This document shows positions 6,998-14,687 of a stretch of 14,852 bases of DNA, in pieces (the first letter of the stretch is position 1; each line of letters starts with the position of its first letter). The DNA is taken from NCBI GenBank assembly GCA_028711675.1, contig JAQTRT010000041.1, positions 1 through 14,852 of the forward strand, written 5' to 3'. The DNA is from a bacterium. GTDB lineage: Bacteria; Spirochaetota; JAHITG01. Below the pieces are notes generated by a model. That model was given only the letters and a program-made list of their open reading frames with translations. It was not told the DNA's origin and searched no databases. Both the position numbers and the translations under genes were made by a program.

Positions 6998-8389
6998 TCA
7001 ACCTGCATAATATTTCTTCAGTTCTTCTTCCGATACCCTGTGCAGCTCGTCCCGCGGAAGGATACTCAACACCTGCCAGCCCAGGTCCAAAGTCTCTTCA
7101 ATGGACCTGTCCTCGTTCTCGCTTTGCGTGATATATTTCTTCTCAAAAGACTCGCCGAATTCCAGGTACCTTTTATCAATAGGGGTCAATTCCTCTTCTC
7201 CGATGATGGAGGCCAGGGCCCGCACGTCCTTAACGCGTGAATAACCGGCGAACAACTGGCTGGCCAGATGCGGATGGTCCGCCCGGGTCAGTCCTTCGCC
7301 GATCCCATCCTTCATCAACCGGGAAAGAGAGGGCAATCCTGCCACCGGCGCATAGATCCCCCTGTTGAACATATCACGCTCCAGAACGATCTGTCCTTCC
7401 GTGATATAACCGGTCAGATCAGGGATGGGATGGGAAATGTCGTCATTGGGCATGGTCAGGATCGGCAGCTGGGTAATGGAACCTTTGTTCTCCTTTACCA
7501 TGCCGGCCCTTTCATAGATACTGGCCAGGTCGCTGTAAAGATAACCGGGATATGCTTTCCGGCCCGGAATCTCTCCTCTGAGGGTTGATATCTCCCGCAG
7601 GGCTTCGCAGTAATTGGACATATCGATTAAAATGACCAGGACATGCATCTGCAGCTCATAGGCCAGGTATTCAGCAAAGGTAAGGGCGCACCTGGGAGTA
7701 ATGAGCCTTTCTATGGAAGGATCATTGGCCAGGGAAAGGAACATGGTTACTTTTTCCAGCACTCCGCTCTGTTCAAAGTTCTTTATGAAATAATTCGCGA
7801 CATCGTTCTTCACTCCCATGGCAGCGAAGATAATGGTAAAATCGACATCCTCACCGATGATCTTGGCCTGTCTCGTGATCTGTGCAGCAAGTTTATTATG
7901 GGGCAGTCCGTTACCGGAAAAAATAGGGAGCTTCTGACCCCGGATCAGCGTGTTCATTCCGTCAATGGAGGATATCCCTGTCTGGATGAACTTCCTGGGA
8001 TATGTCCGCGATACGGGATTGATGGGGAGACCGTTCACGTCCATGTACTGTTTGGTGATGGGCTGTGTTCCGCCGTCAAGCGGTTCTCCAAGCCCGTTAA
8101 AGATCCGGCCTACCATGTTCCTGGATACAGGCAGCATGAGCGGATTGTTCTTGAACTTAACCCGGGTATTGTTCAGATCCAGGCCTGTGGTCCCTTCGAA
8201 CACCTGGACCACAACGGTCTTGTCCGAAGTATCCAGGACCTGGCCGGACCGTATATTCCCGTTCGCGTCCTCTATTTCCACGTATTCATTGAAACCAACG
8301 GGATGGGTCTTTTCAATGAAGATCAAAGGTCCGTTGATCTGGGTTACACCGCGGTATTCCCGTCCGTCATCATGAAGATTATAATCCAT
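6998..8389 (-). CDS. atpB: V-type ATP synthase subunit B (regulatory/non-catalytic)
   Basis: Forms the alternating hexamer with subunit A in the V1 head and contributes to nucleotide sites at the interfaces. The 463 residues are full length. Seen: the N-terminal beta-barrel with GVTQINGPLIFIE (14-26), SRNMVGRIFNGLGEPLDGG (89-107), the degenerate P-loop region SGNGLPHNKLAAQ (158-170) that marks B rather than A subunits, MSNYCEALREIS, GYLYSDLASIYERAG and DLTGYITEGQIV with the arginine-containing GGIGEGLT-like segment MKDGIGEGLTRADH. Its start overlaps the end of atpA by 11 bases, with GAGGA about 6 bases upstream. atpD follows directly. The sequence shows no missing key block. Confidence 0.98.
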   Translation of the reverse strand: MDYNLHDDGREYRGVTQINGPLIFIEKTHPVGFNEYVEIEDANGNIRSGQVLDTSDKTVVVQVFEGTTGLDLNNTRVKFKNNPLMLPVSRNMVGRIFNGLGEPLDGGTQPITKQYMDVNGLPINPVSRTYPRKFIQTGISSIDGMNTLIRGQKLPIFSGNGLPHNKLAAQITRQAKIIGEDVDFTIIFAAMGVKNDVANYFIKNFEQSGVLEKVTMFLSLANDPSIERLITPRCALTFAEYLAYELQMHVLVILIDMSNYCEALREISTLRGEIPGRKAYPGYLYSDLASIYERAGMVKENKGSITQLPILTMPNDDISHPIPDLTGYITEGQIVLERDMFNRGIYAPVAGLPSLSRLMKDGIGEGLTRADHPHLASQLFAGYSRVKDVRALASIIGEEELTPIDKRYLEFGESFEKKYITQSENEDRSIEETLDLGWQVLSILPRDELHRVSEEELKKYYAG

Positions 8390-10148
8390 AACCGTCCTCT
8401 AAGCTTAAATGCTCGATCTTTGCGATCAGCTTATCGTATTGAGCCAGATCATCGTTCGAATAAGAATATTTCATTTTATAGATCTCGTGATATACATCCA
8501 GGCTCTTTATCTGAAGAAGCGTATATTTCCCTTTGAGGAATTCCGCCCCTTTTTTATAGAACAAATAAATGATCTTCATCATCCTGAATTGCCGTTTGGT
8601 GGTGCAGTAGGAATCGATCTTGTCATATGCGCTCTGCTGAAGAAATGCGTTCTTGAACATGGAGCAGATCTCGACCACGAATTTCTGCGTATCCGGCAGA
8701 GCGTCAGGCCCTACCAGCTTGATCACCTGCTGAAGTTTTACTTCCTGCTGGAGCAGGACCATCAGGGCATTTCGGTATTCGAACCAGATGGGATCCACGT
8801 TCTTTTCCCACCATTCCGCAAGGGTCTCCAGGTATTCGCTGTATGATTCAAGCCAGGAGATGGCGGGATAATGTCTTTCATTGGCCAGCTTTCTGTCCAG
8901 AGCCCAGAAAGTCCTGATATATCTTTTTGTATGCTGGGTAACGGGTTCGGAAAAATCACCGCCGGGAGGGGAGACAGCGCCAATGATACTGATCGATCCT
9001 TCATTTCCGGCAAAGGTCCTGAATTTACCCGCCCGTTCATAAAACTCAGCGAGCTTGGTCGGCATATAAGCAGGGAAACCTTCTTCAGCCGGCATTTCCT
9101 CCATACGTCCCGACAATTCACGCAGGGCCTCTGCCCAACGCGATGTGGAATCAGCCATGATAGCCACATCATATCCCATGTCACGATAATATTCCGCGAT
9201 CGTAACACCGGTATAGATACTGGCTTCCCTGGCAGCCACAGGCATATTGGATGTATTGGCTATCAAAATGGTCCGTTCCATCAGAGGCTTGCCGGAATTA
9301 GGATCGATGAGTTCCGGAAAACTTAACAGAACATCGGTCATCTCATTGCCGCGTTCTCCGCAGCCGATATAAACAATGATATCGGCATTGCTGTACTTGG
9401 CCAGCTGGTGCTGTACCATGGTCTTGCCTGTGCCGAATCCCCCGGGTATGCAGCACACTCCGCCTTTGGCTATAGGGAAGAGGGTATCCAGAACTCTTTG
9501 CCCGGTAATGAGCGGTTCCGTGGCAAACACCCTCTGTTCCACTTTACGGGGTATCCGGATAGGCCACTTCTGGTACATCCTGATATCCTGGATGCCTTCA
9601 CCGGTATCCACACGGCAGATGACATCCTCAATGGTATGATCGCCCTGCCTGATCTCTTCAACAACACCCTGGATCCCGACAGGGACCAGGACCTTGTGAT
9701 CGATCAATGACGTCTCTTTCACGATACCGATGATATTGCCTTCTCTGACCTTGTCCCCTTTTTTAACAACAGGCTGAAAGGACCATTTTTTATCCCTGCT
9801 CAGGGAAGGGGGCTGGACCCCTCTTTTAATATAAACCTGGTTAATTTTCCTGATCTCCTCCAGGGGCCTCTGGATCCCGTCATAAATATTCCCCAGGAGT
9901 CCGGGCCCCAGTTCCACGGAAAGAGGCATGCCCGTTCCGTAGATATTGTCCCCGGGCTTGATCAGTGTTGTATCTTCATAGACCTGAATGGTGAACTGTT
10001 CATTTTCAATCTTGACGATCTCGCCGATGAGATGTTCTTCCCCCACTTCGGCTATATCCAGCATCTTAACCGCATCCTTCATCTCGCCCAGAACCACCGG
10101 CCCGTTCACGCGTTTCACGCATCCAATGATCTTCTTCGTCTCTTTCAT
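8379..10148 (-). CDS. atpA: V-type ATP synthase catalytic subunit A
   Basis: Catalytic ATP-hydrolysing or -synthesising subunit of the V1 head. The 589 residues have the V/A-type features: N-terminal barrel (IIGCVKRVNGPVV, 7-19), the bulge or non-homologous region about 115-195 (PVVKKGDKVREGNIIG) that separates A subunits from F-type beta, Walker A GGFGTGKT (236-243), the GCGERGNE motif (262-269) with catalytic glutamate E265, and the Walker B-like VAIMADSTSRWAEALRE. The P-loop differs a little from the common GPFGSGKT or GAFGCGKT forms but keeps the essential G-x(4)-GKT. It starts 3 bases after the atpE stop with GGAAGAG-like purines upstream. Whether the enzyme makes ATP or pumps ions cannot be told from this subunit. 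Confidence 0.98.
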   Translation of the reverse strand: MKETKKIIGCVKRVNGPVVLGEMKDAVKMLDIAEVGEEHLIGEIVKIENEQFTIQVYEDTTLIKPGDNIYGTGMPLSVELGPGLLGNIYDGIQRPLEEIRKINQVYIKRGVQPPSLSRDKKWSFQPVVKKGDKVREGNIIGIVKETSLIDHKVLVPVGIQGVVEEIRQGDHTIEDVICRVDTGEGIQDIRMYQKWPIRIPRKVEQRVFATEPLITGQRVLDTLFPIAKGGVCCIPGGFGTGKTMVQHQLAKYSNADIIVYIGCGERGNEMTDVLLSFPELIDPNSGKPLMERTILIANTSNMPVAAREASIYTGVTIAEYYRDMGYDVAIMADSTSRWAEALRELSGRMEEMPAEEGFPAYMPTKLAEFYERAGKFRTFAGNEGSISIIGAVSPPGGDFSEPVTQHTKRYIRTFWALDRKLANERHYPAISWLESYSEYLETLAEWWEKNVDPIWFEYRNALMVLLQQEVKLQQVIKLVGPDALPDTQKFVVEICSMFKNAFLQQSAYDKIDSYCTTKRQFRMMKIIYLFYKKGAEFLKGKYTLLQIKSLDVYHEIYKMKYSYSNDDLAQYDKLIAKIEHLSLEDGYGL

Positions 10149-10151
10149 CTC

Positions 10152-10787
10152 TTACTCTTCCTCTTGAAAAAGCTCTTTATATATAGCATAAGCCATCTCG
10201 TTTTTGAGACGGCTCATCTTGGCTTTCAGGGTGTTGTTATAGATCAGATTCTTGTTCTTGATCAAGCCCATTACACCGTTCTTGATCTTACTGTCAAACT
10301 TGATGGACTCCCGGCTGAACCTGACATGATGATGCTGGAACAGTTCTTCCACTTCTTTGATAAAAGCATCGGTGAACAAAGGCTCATCGGTCCGGCTGAA
10401 GCACAACTCGATCTCCTTATCATGCAGAACTTCTATGATCTCCTGGATCAGTTTCTTCAACAGGTCCGGATAACGTTTGTCCTGGCTGACCTTCTCGACG
10501 GACTGGTTGATCTTGTCAAAGACCCGGGTTATGTTCTCTTCCTGTTTTTTTAATTTGATGCGCTTTAGTTCCAGTTTTAAATTAGAGAAAAAGCCTTTCT
10601 TGATCTTTTCCGCTTTCCGCGAGGCATCATCGAGAATGCGCCGTTTTCTGATCTGTTTGTCCCGTTCGATCTGCTTTTCCTTATTGGCCTTGTATTCTTC
10701 CGCCTCCCGCAGTATCTTGTTTATCTCGGTCTGCGCATCCTGGCTCAGCTCTTCCAGCAGGTTATTGATATTCCCGTATTTTTCCAT
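10152..10787 (-). CDS. atpE: V-type ATP synthase subunit E (peripheral stalk)
   Basis: Peripheral stalk subunit that holds the A3B3 head against rotation. It has 211 residues. The first half (about 10-105) is a long, highly charged helix (EYKANKEKQIERDKQIRKRR, then KLELKRIKLKKQEENITRVF), as expected for the coiled-coil stalk; the second half is a globular domain that ends with MSRLKNEMAYAIYKELF, comparable to the family's C-terminal RLE-x(5)-I-x(3)-LF motif. AGGA lies about 5 bases before the ATG. It sits between F and A, a position common for E in bacterial operons. Subunit G/H, its usual coiled-coil partner, is not recognisable in this window. Confidence 0.9.
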   Translation of the reverse strand: MEKYGNINNLLEELSQDAQTEINKILREAEEYKANKEKQIERDKQIRKRRILDDASRKAEKIKKGFFSNLKLELKRIKLKKQEENITRVFDKINQSVEKVSQDKRYPDLLKKLIQEIIEVLHDKEIELCFSRTDEPLFTDAFIKEVEELFQHHHVRFSRESIKFDSKIKNGVMGLIKNKNLIYNNTLKAKMSRLKNEMAYAIYKELFQEEE

Positions 10788-10798
10788 TTGTCCTACTT

Positions 10799-11104
10799 TT
10801 AAATCTTGATCCCGATCGAACTCCGGATGATCTCCTCAATGGATTTCCGGTCTGCCAAAGGGCCTTTCCGGTCCGGTATCTCTATGATGAGAGGGAATTT
10901 AGAGGTGAAGATTAATTGATCTATCGTGGCCTTGATGAGCGCGGCTATCCTTTCCGTGATCAGGAGGATGCCGATATCATTTCTCGCAAAGACCTTCTGA
11001 ACGGTCTCTTCCGCTTCATCCTTTGTTCTTACGATCCGGCCTTCAACACCGACCAGGGAAAAACCAAGGACAGTGTCTTCATCACCTATCGAATAATATT
11101 TCAT
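10799..11104 (-). CDS. atpF: V-type ATP synthase subunit F (central stalk)
   Basis: Small CheY-like central stalk subunit that binds subunit D and modulates ATPase activity. The 101 residues are of normal length. Seen are the opening KYYSIGDEDTVLGFSLVGVE, the family motif GILLITERIAA (45-55), and the FPLIIEIPDRKGP strand-turn that precedes the C-terminal helix. The start is 4 bases after the atpK stop. The upstream GGGA is part of the atpK coding end, so translation is probably coupled. E follows after 11 bases. Confidence 0.95.
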   Translation of the reverse strand: MKYYSIGDEDTVLGFSLVGVEGRIVRTKDEAEETVQKVFARNDIGILLITERIAALIKATIDQLIFTSKFPLIIEIPDRKGPLADRKSIEEIIRSSIGIKI

Positions 11105-11108
11105 GATA

Positions 11109-11480
11109 TTATCCCAGTTTACTGAGGATCATGATGGCAATGATAACCCCGTAAATGGCGATACCTTCCGCAAGGGCAACAAAGATCAAAGCCCGGCCGA
11201 ACAGGTCCGGTTTTTCACCGATAGCACCGATCGCGGCAGCTCCCACATAAGCCACGGCGATACCTGCGCCGATGGAACCCATACCCACGACCGCAGCTGC
11301 AGCGATGAATCCCCAGGTTACCACTTTATCCGACACAGCGCTGACCCCGCTTCCTGTTACTGTTTCCACGGCAGCGAACGCCCTGAACGTATACATTAAC
11401 AGAAAAAAGGCTATCAGTGCGACTGTCACGATGATTGATATCCTGAACTGCTTAATAAATTTTCCTTTTGTATCACTCAT
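11109..11480 (-). CDS. atpK: V-type ATP synthase subunit K (c-ring proteolipid) with signal-peptide-like N-terminus
   Basis: Ion-carrying c-ring subunit. The frame is open further upstream, but the ATG at 11480 is preferred: GGAGG lies 7 bases before it, the strongest Shine-Dalgarno in the operon, and upstream codons overlap the preceding gene. The 123 residues contain a basic start (KGKFIKQFR), a hydrophobic segment (14-32) ending in AFAA, which looks like a cleavable signal peptide (cleavage near 36/37) or an extra helix, then the two-helix hairpin: a glycine/alanine-rich helix (57-87, GSIGAGIAVAYVGAAAIGAI), a polar loop GEKPDLFG, and helix two (97-119) with the ion-binding glutamate E105 in ALAEGIAIYG. 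It is a single-hairpin, archaeal-like proteolipid rather than the duplicated four-helix type of Enterococcus NtpK. The glutamine and the Ser/Thr after glutamate that mark many Na+-binding rings are not seen, which leans to H+, but this is weak. Confidence 0.95.
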   Translation of the reverse strand: MSDTKGKFIKQFRISIIVTVALIAFFLLMYTFRAFAAVETVTGSGVSAVSDKVVTWGFIAAAAVVGMGSIGAGIAVAYVGAAAIGAIGEKPDLFGRALIFVALAEGIAIYGVIIAIMILSKLG

Positions 11481-11505
11481 GGTATAACCTCCAATTCGTT
11501 TACTC

Positions 11506-11519
11506 CGATCAACAGATCG
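11506..11519. promoter_or_regulatory. Small inverted repeat before atpK
   Basis: CGATC (11506-11510) and GATCG (11515-11519) with a four-base loop lie directly after the stop codon of the upstream gene, within the 40-base gap before atpK and its strong Shine-Dalgarno. No T-run follows, so it is not an intrinsic terminator. It could protect or process the mRNA upstream of the highly translated c-subunit gene, but five base pairs can also occur by chance. Confidence 0.25.
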
Positions 11520-11520
11520 A

Positions 11521-13074
11521 TTAATACCCGTCTGACTGGGCGCGCCGCATATCCTTCTTATACAGGTCATCATAAAAGAATCCACGGTTGCGGAGTTCGT
11601 CTTTTTTAGCCTGGGGGAAAGGAAGATGGCGCCAAAAAATCTCCCGGACCGTCCTGTGCAGTTTCTGGGTACCGCCCCATTCCTGCATGATCCAGATAAT
11701 ATAATCCTTTACAAATTCCTCTTTTATATTCCCTTTCAGTTTATTCCCTGAAAAATATTCGTAATATTTACCCGTGAGGCCCTCTTCCATCCAGCGGTAC
11801 GCGGCTTTCTCCTTGGCCACCTGCCAGCGCAGATCACCGACTGCATACAGCAGGGCCAGCAGAGGACTTTTTGTATAAAGAGGAATGGCCAGACGGCCGC
11901 GGCTGGTAGCTCTCTGGGCCACATCAAACGGTTCCCAGCAGATCCCCTTTTCCCCGTAAGCCGGAACGATGATGATATACGGAACGATCTTGTTCACCTG
12001 CTGCTTGAATTCCCTGTCAAAGACGCCGACGTCCCGTTTCTCTACCTCTCTGATGATCTTGATCATATTATCTTTGGTATTGATTTCATCCATCCCGTGC
12101 GGCGCATAATCACTGATCAGGATGGGGAAATGGTTTCCCCGGGGGCCTACGCACATTTTGATCATCTGCCGGACCGAGTTGAATTCATCCGTGATCATCT
12201 TGGAATCGACCTGGGATGATCCATCGCCCATCCGGCCTTTTAATTCATTGATTTCCGCATCCGCGTTCTGAAGCTCCCGCAGAGCGCTCATCATGGACTG
12301 GTCCGCATTCTTCAGTTTTCTCAAGTCATCGGCGATCCGGGTCATCAGTTCTTTCTGCTGAGGATTGTATATATCCGGGATATTATCATACTGAAGAAGG
12401 GGGGAATGGCTGAGCAGTATATTGATCTCACCGGCCAGGCTCTTTTCGATCAAGGTCCTTTCATCCGCGCTGCTCTTCAGCATGTTCAACGATGCGTTCC
12501 GTGTGTCTGTTTTCCTGTCGACCTTGTCCCGGATCACATCGGAATCCCCTTTCTTTTTCGCCGCCACCTCGTCTATAAGACTGGCTTTCACCCGGCCCTG
12601 GGAAACGATGCGGATCCATTCGTCCAGATAATAAAAAGGATATTCCTGCTGCCCGGTGCTCCAGGGGATGCTCTTGATCAGCTTCTGCTGGTCCGGCTGC
12701 AGAAGGTTCATGTCCACAATCCCGTAACGGATACAGGTCATTTTTTCTGCGGATGAGTTGATATTGATCTTCAGGACAAGGTTCTGGAGGAAATTCCAGT
12801 AGGTTGCGATCAGCTTCTGACGAAACAGGGTGCGGTCATCCTTCAGCGATGCATTGATGGCCCTGTCCAGCTGATAAACAAGTTTATCGACATACTCTCC
12901 TGTTTCACCGGAAATGACCTTTTTTAAAAAATCGCTTGTGACCTGTATCTTGGGAGCAGGGCCTTCCTCTTCTTTTATTTTAACGTCTTTGAGTTCACCT
13001 AAACCCTCGGTTAAATCCTTATCAACGTCATCCAGCAAACTGATCAGTTCATTATCCATTTGTCCGTTACTCAT
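11521..13074 (-). CDS. Uncharacterised 517-residue protein, first gene of the V-ATPase operon
   Basis: I do not recognise a family. The protein has no signal peptide or membrane helix. An acidic N-terminus (1-40, DELISLLDDVDKD-like opening and EEEG) precedes an alpha/beta or helical part (about 45-165), a charged linker (170-205), a helical, probably coiled-coil part (about 238-282, with KELMTRIADDLRKL and SALRELQNADAEINELKGRM), and a C-terminal part (300-517) with hydrophobic strands such as HFPILISDYAPHG (315-327) and PYIIIVPAYGE (365-375) and several tryptophans (W380, W417, W428, W461, W466, W481). Purines AAGGTG precede the ATG by about 6 bases, and a promoter lies just upstream. It leads an operon lacking subunits I and C, so a stator, assembly or regulatory role in the ATPase is conceivable, but it does not resemble subunit I (no membrane part), and resemblance to C is not evident. 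Confidence 0.9.
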   Translation of the reverse strand: MSNGQMDNELISLLDDVDKDLTEGLGELKDVKIKEEEGPAPKIQVTSDFLKKVISGETGEYVDKLVYQLDRAINASLKDDRTLFRQKLIATYWNFLQNLVLKININSSAEKMTCIRYGIVDMNLLQPDQQKLIKSIPWSTGQQEYPFYYLDEWIRIVSQGRVKASLIDEVAAKKKGDSDVIRDKVDRKTDTRNASLNMLKSSADERTLIEKSLAGEINILLSHSPLLQYDNIPDIYNPQQKELMTRIADDLRKLKNADQSMMSALRELQNADAEINELKGRMGDGSSQVDSKMITDEFNSVRQMIKMCVGPRGNHFPILISDYAPHGMDEINTKDNMIKIIREVEKRDVGVFDREFKQQVNKIVPYIIIVPAYGEKGICWEPFDVAQRATSRGRLAIPLYTKSPLLALLYAVGDLRWQVAKEKAAYRWMEEGLTGKYYEYFSGNKLKGNIKEEFVKDYIIWIMQEWGGTQKLHRTVREIFWRHLPFPQAKKDELRNRGFFYDDLYKKDMRRAQSDGY

Positions 13075-13094
13075 AGTTCACACCTTGGTATCTA

Positions 13095-13122
13095 ATACTA
13101 TCTTTTTTATTTATATCGTCAA
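13095..13122 (-). promoter_or_regulatory. Sigma70-like promoter of the V-ATPase operon
   Basis: On the minus strand TTGACG (13122-13117) and TAGTAT (13100-13095) are separated by a 16-base AT-rich spacer. The -35 matches five of six consensus bases and the -10 four of six. The expected start of transcription, near 13088, leaves a leader of only about 14 bases with AAGGTG before the ATG at 13074. Confidence 0.65.
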
Positions 13123-13204
13123 GTATTTAATGACCCGTATCCGGTTAAAACCGTAAAAATCAGTGAAAAAATGTTGAAATGGCAGAAATTCCTCCGGGAT
13201 AAAG

Positions 13205-13276
13205 GGAATATTCTCTATTCCGCTTTTCCTCTTTCACGGAACAGGATGAGTTAAGGATACCCGGGATTTTTCCCGG
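13205..13276. promoter_or_regulatory. Two short inverted repeats in the divergent intergenic region
   Basis: The 276-base gap between the operon start and the HicB-like gene holds GGAATA (13205-13210) with TATTCC (13216-13221), and CCGGGA (13261-13266) with TCCCGG (13271-13276) around TTTT. The second is GC-rich but lacks an immediate T-run on either strand (the plus strand continues with GAACAG). They may be operators or transcript-end hairpins. A 27-codon ATG frame at 13171-13254 lacks a clear ribosome site and I do not call it a gene. I see nothing else of note in the gap. Confidence 0.3.
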
Positions 13277-13350
13277 AACAGAAATTATTTATTAAATAAA
13301 ATTTTAAAGAAACAAGGGCACCGGGACGATAAATAAGATAAGAGAAGAAC

Positions 13351-13569
13351 ATGGTATTCACTATAGAAATATTAAAAAACGAAAAACAATTCATTGCGAA
13401 ATGCAAGGAACTGAACGTTTACAGCTATGGAAACTCTTCGGACAAGGCTGTCCAGAGGCTGAAAAAGGTGATTTCGTTTTATATCCAATCCGCCTCAGAA
13501 TATCTTAATCTGGATAATGCCGAGATAAAGAAAGAATACACCAGTCTTGAGAATAAAGAGATCAACTGA
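13351..13569 (+). CDS. HicB-like small protein without a HicA partner
   Basis: The 72 residues begin with VFTIEILKNEKQFIAKCKEL, then YSYGNSSDKAVQRLKKVISF and a helix. This fits the partial RNase H-like fold of HicB antitoxins and related orphan proteins (strand, strand with A-x-C-x-EL, then a G-x(3)-xEA-like helix). The C-terminal helix-turn-helix or ribbon-helix-helix domain of full HicB antitoxins is absent. No HicA-like frame adjoins it. AGAGAAG lies 5 bases before the ATG. Its stop codon abuts the stop codon of the convergent dGTPase-like gene with no base between. It may be a solitary HicB-fold protein of unknown role rather than a toxin-antitoxin member. Confidence 0.75.
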   Translation: MVFTIEILKNEKQFIAKCKELNVYSYGNSSDKAVQRLKKVISFYIQSASEYLNLDNAEIKKEYTSLENKEIN

Positions 13570-14634
13570 CTAACCGGCCCACCTTCTGGGTTCAAACAAC
13601 CTTTTGAACAGATCAATGGCTTCGATATCCGTTAAAGTCGCAAGATAATCAATGATTACCACGTCCTTTTTTTCATTCTTATCCTCGACAGAACACAGGG
13701 ACTGTACGGGGATATCCGGATCTTTCATAAAATAACTGTATAGTTCGGAAAGGATTTTAGACGCTTTCCGGGATTCACTGTTGATCTCCGGCATCACATA
13801 AACTTTCTGAAAGAGAAAATTCCTCAGTTTTTCCGTCTCATGCAGGATTTTTTCACCCATACGGATATGGGAGCCCTTCTCGCTGTTGGCGACGATATCA
13901 TACACCATAATGGATATTCTCTGGGAGTTTCTTGCCCCGAACAGCCTGACACAGGAACGGGGCAGGTCTGTTGTCTTGATCACATGCGAACGCAGAGCAT
14001 CATCAATATCATGGTTGATGTATGCGATTGAATCCGAAACCCTTACGATCTCACCCTCGATGGTCTCCGGACAATCGGGGTACCCGAAAGGGAGAAGCCT
14101 CTTTCCGCCTTTGGAATGTTTTAAAATACCGTCACGGACTTCATAGGAAAGGTTCAATCCTCCCGGTTTTTCCAGTTTATCCACAACACGCAGGCTCTGG
14201 ATCGAATGATGAAATCCGAAAGGGGACAGTTTATTCAAGATAAATTCACCGATATGCCCGAAAGGCGTATGGCCCAGATCATGTCCCAGGGCAATGGCTT
14301 CTGTCAGGTCCCGGTTCACATTTAAAGCACGGGCAATGGTCGTAGCGATCTGGGTCACTTCCAGGGTATGGGTCAGCCTGGTCCTCAGAAGGTCATTGAT
14401 GGGCGCCAGGAAGACCTGGGTTTTGTGTTTCAGCCTCCTGAAATATTTGGAGTGTATGATACGGTCCCGGTCCTGGCTGAAGATGGTCCTTACATCACAC
14501 AGATTATCCTTATGGAGACGGCCTTTGGACCTTTTACTGATCGTGGCGAAAGAGGATAAATTCTTCTCTTCTCCGCTCTCAAGTGATTTACGGATATGGG
14601 AGAGATGGTATTGGCTTAAAATACTGTTCATCAT
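13570..14634 (-). CDS. dGTPase-like HD-domain deoxynucleoside triphosphohydrolase
   Basis: HD phosphohydrolase of the dGTPase-like family, which cleaves dNTPs to the nucleoside and triphosphate and so affects dNTP pools. Family motifs are clear: QDRDRIIHSKYFRRLKHKTQ (54-73), metal ligand H89 in RTRLTHTLEV, HD at 118-119 in ALGHDLGHTPFGH with H122 nearby, and D201 in RVSDSIAYINHDIDDA. The 354 residues correspond to the shorter dGTPase-like type 2 or 3 proteins (about 330-420) rather than the 500-residue Escherichia coli Dgt. Two successive ATG codons (14634, 14631) could both serve; no strong Shine-Dalgarno is visible. It follows, by 53 bases, a gene cut by the window edge and may share its transcript. 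Specificity for dGTP over other dNTPs cannot be read from sequence. Confidence 0.93.
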   Translation of the reverse strand: MMNSILSQYHLSHIRKSLESGEEKNLSSFATISKRSKGRLHKDNLCDVRTIFSQDRDRIIHSKYFRRLKHKTQVFLAPINDLLRTRLTHTLEVTQIATTIARALNVNRDLTEAIALGHDLGHTPFGHIGEFILNKLSPFGFHHSIQSLRVVDKLEKPGGLNLSYEVRDGILKHSKGGKRLLPFGYPDCPETIEGEIVRVSDSIAYINHDIDDALRSHVIKTTDLPRSCVRLFGARNSQRISIMVYDIVANSEKGSHIRMGEKILHETEKLRNFLFQKVYVMPEINSESRKASKILSELYSYFMKDPDIPVQSLCSVEDKNEKKDVVIIDYLATLTDIEAIDLFKRLFEPRRWAG

Positions 14635-14687
14635 TTAAATAATGTTTCTCATTATCCTGATCTGCGGATGGGATAGGGTCCCCGTCC

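Noticed and set aside
7643..8536. Long plus-strand frame of 297 codons opposite atpB and atpA
   Set aside because: It is antisense to two strongly conserved subunits and its translation resembles no protein family.
11481..11585. N-terminal extension of subunit K in the same frame
   Set aside because: It overlaps the coding end of the upstream gene, is unlike c-subunits, and the ATG at 11480 has a strong GGAGG at proper spacing.
13171..13254. 27-codon frame in the intergenic gap, a possible leader peptide
   Set aside because: No clear ribosome site, no recognisable sequence, and its length is expected by chance.
13261..13276. Intrinsic terminator at the CCGGGA/TCCCGG repeat
   Set aside because: No T-run follows the stem on either strand; kept only as an inverted repeat.
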